64,000 nt of DNA from Strongylocentrotus droebachiensis (taxonomy: Eukaryota > Echinodermata > Echinoidea > Camarodonta > Strongylocentrotidae), in contig JAVYIG010000874.1 of assembly GCA_035222895.1 (NCBI GenBank), positions 124,001-188,000 on the forward strand, given 5' to 3'. The notes beneath the pieces are model-generated. The model saw only the letters and a list, made by a program, of their open reading frames with translations, made no database searches and was not told the origin of the DNA. This document shows, one piece after another, positions 56,571 through 64,000 of the stretch. The position numbers and the translations under genes were made by a program. Every line of letters starts with the position of its first letter. Position 1 is the first letter of the stretch.

Positions 56571-59500
56571 ATGGGAGGAAAAGCATCAAAAAAGCGAAGT
56601 GCGGGATCTACCCACCATCAACAGTCGGGGGGCGCTCCCGTGGTGGAACCGTTAGCGTCGGGTGATCAAAGCCAAGCTGGGCAGTCCACCGAGCCAGAGA
56701 GAGTTGATTCAAACATGCGTGAAGATTACACTGAGAGTTCCGAAGCTGCTATTTTTTCGACGCAGGCGAAACAGAAAGAAGTGGTCGAGGCGAGTAACGC
56801 ACACGAGGAAGCCGCGGTTATAACCGCAACAGAGAAGAAGACGCCCTGTGAACGTCATGATGGTGAAGAGAAGGTAAGTGGTAGGTCGACAAGTATTAAT
56901 TCTGTTAAGTCGGGACAAGCACATTTCTCCTATGGGCAGGGGAATAAGCAGTGTAGATGACCGCAGCACGGCGGTAATCACCCCGGTAAAGTGCTGTTAA
57001 AACCGTAAGTGACCGGGAAGCCCTTGTTTTCCTTCAATGCATGATGACCAATAACGGAAGAGTTTGTTTGTTTTCTTGTTTGTTTGTTTGTTTTACCTGA
57101 CTGCTTAGAAAGAATGTGTATGCTTGTAAGTAAGCAGTACTTGTATGGAGTAATAGCACTGCGGTAAGAACCGCAGTGAATAGCTAAAGGCCCAAAGTTA
57201 CAAACAAAAAAGTGAAGAGAGAGTGGGAATATGATAGCGTTGAAAGTTTAATAAATACTTGTTAATCTCTGTATTCACCAATAGCGATGAAAAGATATAA
57301 ATATATATACTCATATATTTATATCACCCCCCCCCCCCCACCTCTTACCGTCACCGCCTCTCCCTTGACGCTTTAGACTGATAGGCAGAGTGCCTTTGAA
57401 AAGCTTCTTTCATTACTCCATTTGTAATTAGTCTGAATATATGCACATGTGTCATAAAACTAAATTAGAACAACAACAACACGAGGAAGGTCACCTAAAG
57501 GAAGGAGGAGGTAAAGATAAACCAGCATAACAGAAGGAGGAGGTAAAGAGAAACCAGGAATCGATCCTCCATGGCAATACTCTTTTTGTTTGTTATTCTG
57601 CTCCACACGAAGCGCCATTTCCCTGACTCAGCACTGCGTTAGCGACTTTCAACCGATGAACTTTGAAAAAAATAATGTTTTTTCTCTCCGAGGGAGCCCA
57701 GCGACCGCGCCAGAAAATTAGCATTCTGTAGTTTTAACTTTGTTGTCCTAAGTCCTTTTCTTAGTCCTCTCAATTGGCTGAGACAGATCGTCAATTTAGA
57801 CAATTTTTTAGCGATTTTTTAAATATATCTGGGGAAGGGGGACGACCCCTTTTACATATTTACCAGGTGGAGACATCCCTCATTCCCTTTGAATCGCCGA
57901 CCCTTTAGGTACTATTGAGCATTCGCTTTCTCTATCTCTAAAAGAAAGTTTACACTACACACACACACACAAACACATGGAATTGGAATTGTTGATATAA
58001 ACACTATTGTTTGCTGTGAATCATTAACAACACGTTTTTATCCTTCTTTGACAAAACGTGAAGGCCCCCGTATGGTTGCGTTTTATTCCCTTCCGCTTGT
58101 GATACAATGGACAGCACACCACAAATGATTACCATGGCTTCGGGGGTATTAGGGACTTTTGGATTTGCATGTCGACAGCTTTGACTGCAACGTGTGACGT
58201 CATTGTAAGGCACTGCGCATGCGTTACGTCGTCTCAGTCGGCGATCGAGAATGCATCAACCTTGATTTTCCATATATTGATATTTATATAGCGCCTTTGC
58301 ATGCTCAAGGTACTAGTATGCCGCGTGCGCATAAAATATACAGTTCCTCAGGTAGACAATTAAAGGAACATCCCTTCCCTGCTATAATGTAAAAATGTGT
58401 AGAACAGGTGTCACATGCATATTATTCACCTGTTCTACACATTTTTACATACTAGCAGTGAACGGATGTTCTTTTGTTGATGGTAGAATGAGGAACTGTA
58501 TATTGTGTCCTCTTTCTTTGTCCGTGATGTTCATAGTGTTACTTCCTGCATGCATGTATATCGTCGAGTGCAATCTAGAAGATTTATAATTGTAGTCAAC
58601 ATGGGCAGTTAAGTACGTTGACACGCATGATTAGTCAGCGTTCGTCGTGTTCTCGTCCACTCAATCTAAAAGTCCCTATTGACAATGAGTGCACGTACGC
58701 ATTCCGCATGGGTGGTAGTGGGAAACAACTAGAAATATCAAGCAAAGCAAATATTATTGAGAATCAGATTAATCAGTAAATCAAATATTTAAAGTTATCA
58801 GTACAAACATATTCATCATTTATTTTGAAGGTTAAAACTATATTTACCAGGGGGGGGGGGGGGGGGGGGCGAATACTTTGAGCAAAAATGTCTCTCTCCC
58901 CATTTATTTATTTATTTTATTTATTTAAACAGGTTAGCTCTCTCAGTATTGTTTTTATACTGTTTTTCTGAGAGGCCTTGTTCACAAAAAAAGGATCATT
59001 ACAAATACAGGAAATAACAAACAAGTCCTACATGATTATACAGAGTGAGTCAGAAAAAATGTCCCACTTTTTAAAAGTTGTATTGTTTGAAGTATGCATA
59101 TTTAATCATGGGTTTCATGATATGTCTTGATAGAGTTATCCTCCCAGTACATTATACGGTACCATTTTCATTTGAATCCCAGCATGCATGACTGAACATC
59201 AGACAATCTTTACAAGACTGCCAGATCTCACTTACGGCAAGTTGGTGGGTGAGGAATAAATAGTGTTTTGAACAAAGACAGCCAGACAGACAAACACACG
59301 CACACACGCACACACACGCACATACACACACACAATCACACACCCATACACACGCGCTCAAGAAAGGAAGTTTACACTACACACATACACTCGAGAAAGA
59401 AAAGTTTACACTACACACACACACTCAAGAAAGGAAGTTTACACTACACACATACACTCGAGAAAGAAAGTTTACACTAGACACATACACTCAAGAAAGA

Positions 59501-62500
59501 AAGTTTACACTACACACATACACTCGAGAAAGGAAGTTTACACTACACACATACACTCAAGAAAGGAAGTTTACACTACACACATACACTCGAGAAAGAA
59601 AAGTTTACACTACACACACACACTCAAGAAAGAAAGTTTACACTACACACATACACTCGAGAAAGAAAGTTTACACTACACACACACACTCAAGAAAGAA
59701 AGTTTACACTACACACATACACTCGAGAAAGGAAGTTTACACTACACACATACACTCAAGAAAGGAAGTTTACACTACACACATACACTCGAGAAAGAAA
59801 GTTTACACTACACACATACACTCAAGAAAGGAAGTTTACACTACACACATACACTCGAGAAAGGAAGTTTACACTACACACACACACACTCAAGAATAAA
59901 AGCTTACCGACAGTACTCCTTTTCAGGACTACCTACTCCCCCCCCCCCCCTCCCTCTTCTTTCTCAAATGGTTCAACCGTAAACCTACTGAATATCTATT
60001 TTGTTGTTTACATTTTCAGATCGAATCTTCACATGGGCTTGCGTTTCAGGAGATCTTTGTCCAGTATATTCCTGGTAAACCTCATGCTCTCACGAAGTTT
60101 GGAGCACTTCTTTACTCTCGTCAGGGTGGTCATGAGTTCAGGGCCCTAGATGGCACCGGACTGGCAAGAATTGTTGGGTTGAGGTAAATAGGATATGTAA
60201 CTTCTTTATTAAATTTCAGTTTTCAGTTTATTGTCTCATATTTCACTTTTATTTCACATTTTGCAGTCATGATTTCACGAAATGAATAATACAAATTAAA
60301 AAGACTTATATTAACAGAAACAATACAAAAGGAAAAAAAGAAGGTGAGTACCTCATATCAGTTTGTTTGAACACACTAAATTAATAGACTGAACTAATAG
60401 GAAGAATGAAAAATGAAGGGACCTCTGGTTCTGTTGAAAGCTATAATTGTGAGTTGTAGTTATATATAGGATTTCCCGGCCAAATTCGCGAGCTTGTCAT
60501 TCAAATTCATTTGTCTTGCGTTCAAATTCGACGGTTTTAGTGCTGTCGAGTATATCTCGGGTTTATATTCCTTTTTCTAGAATTCAAATCTATGAAGTTT
60601 TCGTTAGAATCTATGTATGTTTCATTCCAATTAATGAACATAGTGCTTCTTTCGCTATTTAGTCATTCGATTTAGCGCAACACGATTTTCTGACATCGCG
60701 ACGGTGTACTTCTAGCATTCTAATTCATTTGTAGCATTCAAATTAGCACTTTGTGCACTAACATTAATGGTCAATATACATTTCTCGTTTATTTAACACT
60801 TTTTATAGCTCATTCTTTTTCTTTCAAGATCGTTTTTCATGTGTATTTCATCCTATTTTGTGTTCTTGCATTTATACTCTTTATATACTTTTAGATTTAT
60901 CAGATATTCATCAGCCTTTAAAGATATAGTTGAGTTCTGGTCATGCGATTGCATTGTGAAAGAAACGGTGTGGAATCGACCAGAAAAGGTTGATCATCTA
61001 GCATATAAGAATTTGTGTGTATTGCAAGCTTCTGGAATCATCAAAATGATAAGAAATTTGGCCAAGTCTTGGTAAAGTTACAAACACTGTACACAAAAAG
61101 ATGTATATGGGACGAACACGTGGCGTAAAAAACAGGCCCCCGAGTTTTACATGTTACATGACATATTTAGAATATGAAGGCATTTGAAGACCCATGCTTT
61201 TCAGGGAACATGTCTTATCTGATGTTCTTCCACACTTGCATAATAAGAATGATAAAGTTCACAAATTATTTTTCACCTCTTCCCAGAACTCAACCTTCTC
61301 TTTAAGTTTGATTGTTAAAAAAAAAGACTTACATCTACGGACTTGATGGTCTCAATATTTGTGAAATGTTCATGTAAGGAATTGTTTGTCTTGTGTTTCA
61401 TCATAAATTGATCACAATTTCATTATGGAGGAAGGGTACAATATTGTGACTGGGGTAGGTGGTTTTGTATCCCCACTTTTCCGGGGTATATGAACATGTC
61501 CGTTCAGAGATGCCATATCCCTTGATTTCGCCCCTTCTTTACCTAATGTCTGACTACAAACATATGCTTTGTCCTCAAAATTAATCAATTGAATAACAGA
61601 AAAGACCCCAATGGCAAATCATGTATTTAATTGCATTTTTTTAAAGCTGTAAACGTGTGTTGCATTTCTTCCCCCTAAAATTCCTAACTTGAATAAACAT
61701 AATTCGAATACGAATGACAGGTTTTAATTTGAATGATAAAAATGACGCCTCGACAAGTGACGATTAATTTGAATGCTAGTTGAGCAGTTTCTAAATTGAA
61801 TGACAGATCTATGAAACCCTTCGACCAAAATCCTAAATTAAATACTAAATCGGGAAAATTGAATCATAATTGGCATGGCAAAGCTGATCTGCGCTAACTT
61901 AAATGCAAAGTAAATTAATTCGAATGACAAACTCGCGAATTTGTCCGGGAAATCCTATATTTAAAATAAAACGTACAAGGTCTATATTATGTATATAATT
62001 TATATGTCTATTTAATCTTATATATGCAGTGCGTCCCAGGAAAAACGAAGCCGAGAATCATCGATGTTTTATCATAACTTAATCATATTTATAAATAATA
62101 AATGACACCTATTTGTAAAGCTTAGATCCTCTTCTGTCATGTGATGCGGCTCACATGATGCATATTTCACGCATTAGGAATTAAGACAAATTTAGAGAGA
62201 GGAAACCAAAAAGTCATTTGGCGGATGGTATCTGAATTTCAAAAAGAAAATCACATTTCTAGAAAGTTTATTTTTTGCCCTTTTATATGAAACCTCAGGA
62301 AAAATGAGCCAGGAATAACAAAGTTCTGTTTTTTTGAAGTGATGCCTGAATTTCTATAATTTGATTTAACGAATTCGTTTTCACTGGTTGCCTGCCGTAC
62401 CGACAGACAGAGTTCACATACTTAACTCCTTTTCGTTGATGATCAGCCATGCATCGAGTCTGTCGTCTTCTAGGAAGAAGACAACTTTAGACTGATTTGC

Positions 62501-63892
62501 AGTTTGCTCGACATTTATTCCGCTCCGAAACTAGGAGTCCTTTTCCTCAAAACATGTAAAGTAGGAAAGTCAAAGTAAAACAAGTAACATGCATAAAAGC
62601 AATAACAAAATCTTATAACCACAATAAAGAGGGTCCACCATAAACAATTCGACAATAATGTATAAACGTGATATGATTCAACAATCTTAAGGGTACATGT
62701 ACCATGAGTGAAACTCAAAATTGTAGGGATCTCCGGTCACGTGATCAGCGGAGGGATAGTAACTCCTTCCGATCACCCCAGGTCCCTGGGGTTTACGTGA
62801 CCTGCCGGTAGGATAGTATCTCCTACGGATGATCCCCACAACTTTTCAATACTCACAAAATCATCAATGCATAACTAACATAGTTATGGAAACACTATAT
62901 TTGTGGGATCTCGAGTCACGCGATCAGCGGAAGGATAGTAATTCCCTCCGATCACCCCAGGTCCCTGGGGTTTACGTGACCTGCCGGTAGGATAGTATCT
63001 CCTACGGATGATCCCCACAACTTTTCAATACTCACAAAATCATCAATGCATAACTAACATAGTTATGGAAACACTATATTTGTGGGGTCTCGAGTCACGC
63101 GATCAGCGGAAGGGTAGTAACTCCCTCCGATCACCCCAGATACCTGGGGTTTACGTGACCCACCGACAGGATAGTATCTCCTGCAGTATCCCCAATGTTA
63201 TCCCGGTGCTACTATACCAGCGCATATATAAGAAGTGGTGATAATCGGAACCAACCATGGAATAATCACGAGTAAAAGAAATCCTCCCCCAGTCAACCCC
63301 CGTGTTACCATGATATTAAGTACATACAATTCGTTATATCACTCAAAACAACATTGTACTTCCAATTTGTTAATCCTCAATCAACTTTAAGTAGTTTACT
63401 TCTTCAACTCTACTTAAACTAAAGAGGGGTGGGTGGGCCGGGGAAAAAGGACTTCTCCGAGCGGAGATAAAGTCGAAAGTGAGAAAATCTTGCACACGGC
63501 GTTCCCACGCTTACTGCGCGCATAACTCCACCGTTGTAAATTCACTGGCTGTGCGCATTTTCGGTTTCTTTACAGAGGTAAATTTCACATGTCGCTGTCT
63601 CACAAAGGCACCGCTTAAACAGCTGTAAAAGGCGCGCGCTATTTCTGGCCTATGCCAGCAATTGTTTTGTCTATCCTTGACTCTCCCAGAATGACTCTGA
63701 TCATTTATTATGATCACGTTATTCTTTGAACAAAACTATGCTTTTCTCGCCATAATGTATCTCCTCCCGTTACCTCTTTGCAGAAACCATGATGAACTAA
63801 TAAGCATCAATAACCCACAGTCAGACATAAGCAGTGCTAACCAGCTAGCAGTTCTAGAATGTTTCTCAGATATTGGCACTCAGATTGGTTTG
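56571..63892 (+). CDS. IL-1-like gene, unit 2, partial (exons 1b, 2, 3)
   Basis: Exons 56571-56873, 60020-60183 and 63784-63892, with the same splice sites and phases as unit 1; the later exons are beyond the window end. The translation equals unit 1 except for residue 137, Val in unit 1 and Gly here (GTT to GGT at about 60125). See the unit 1 gene for the domain description. Confidence 0.7.
57157..57178. promoter_or_regulatory. Hairpin after exon 1b (unit 2)
   Basis: CACTGCGGT-AAGA-ACCGCAGTG, identical to 23126-23147. Confidence 0.5.
58387..58450. repeat. Perfect 24-bp hairpin (unit 2)
   Basis: Arms 58387-58410 and 58427-58450, unchanged from unit 1. Confidence 0.8.
59357..59893. repeat. 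34-35-bp minisatellite (unit 2)
   Basis: Same monomer order and number as 25325-25863, unlike the 22-bp arrays, whose monomer order differs completely between units. Confidence 0.9.
60465..61959. mobile_element. TIR element with nested family A MITE (unit 2)
   Basis: Counterpart of 26436-27930; the MITE is at 60918-61305. The CAGTGCGTCCC fragment follows at 62027. Confidence 0.75.
62723..63198. repeat. Tandem foldback repeat (unit 2)
   Basis: Counterpart of 28694-29165; keeps the TAAC in the second spacer, so the second period is 179 bp against 175 in unit 1. Confidence 0.85.
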
Positions 63893-64000
63893 GTAAGAAT
63901 ACATTTTATTTTATTCACATTATTGTTAGTTGATTTACAGTATATTTTTATTATCGTCGTTATCAGAGTGATTGATTGATCTTTTTTTCGGGCATTATTA

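Larger units (their letters stand above)
36890..64000. repeat. Tandem 34-kb segmental duplication, unit 2 (incomplete)
   Basis: Corresponds base for base to 2861-29967 apart from scattered substitutions and simple-repeat lengths. The gene of this unit is cut by the window end after exon 3. All gene-free stretches here hold the same content as described for unit 1. Confidence 0.95.

Noticed and set aside
1-64000. Long terminal repeats or virus-like elements
   Set aside because: No LTR pair, gag-pol-type frame, capsid or envelope gene is visible; the reverse-transcriptase fragments are of LINE type.

Overview
The window is eukaryotic nuclear DNA. It is AT-rich and full of introns, short DNA transposons, LINE fragments and minisatellites, with no operons and no RNA genes that I can see. 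The repeat content (TTAA-flanked MITEs, a SINE-like body with a GCGCTATATAAG-type tail, LINE 3' ends) suggests a marine invertebrate deuterostome such as an echinoderm or a relative. This placement is an inference of low certainty.

Layout: the window is a large tandem duplication with a period of 34,029 bp at its left edge. Unit 1 runs from about 2861 to 36889. Unit 2 runs from 36890 to the window end and is incomplete. By eye the two differ by only scattered single bases plus homopolymer and microsatellite lengths. Each unit starts at the right edge of a 22-bp minisatellite. The sequence left of array 1 (1-225) matches the sequence left of array 2 (35845-36076) only at roughly 90%, so an older, more diverged unit probably lies upstream. 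Array 1 is interrupted by a 1.3-kb TIR transposon that array 2 lacks.

The one gene I can build is on the + strand of each unit. It has eight exons with canonical GT/AG borders and perfectly matching phases, from 22540 to 34996 in unit 1, encoding 414 residues. Unit 2 shows exons 1-3 before the window ends. A second first exon lies 13.8 kb upstream (8720-9010) and could be an alternative start giving 410 residues. Both first exons encode an MGGKASKK start, a textbook N-myristoylation signal, followed by a polar, probably disordered region. The last ~165 residues resemble, by eye, the beta-trefoil of the IL-1/IL-18 cytokine family. An invertebrate, myristoylated, tandemly amplified IL-1-like gene would be unusual, and this is the most interesting content here. 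Decayed copies of exons 3 and 4 sit inside intron 1 of the long transcript form.

The rest of each unit is repeats: three copies of a promoter-side module (X1-X3), seven TTAA-flanked MITEs of three families, two LINE 3' fragments (one split cleanly by a MITE), a SINE-like insertion, two further TIR elements, a foldback repeat trio, an inverted pair of C-rich/G-rich arrays, perfect hairpins, a telomere-like tract and a 34-35-bp minisatellite just before exon 2.
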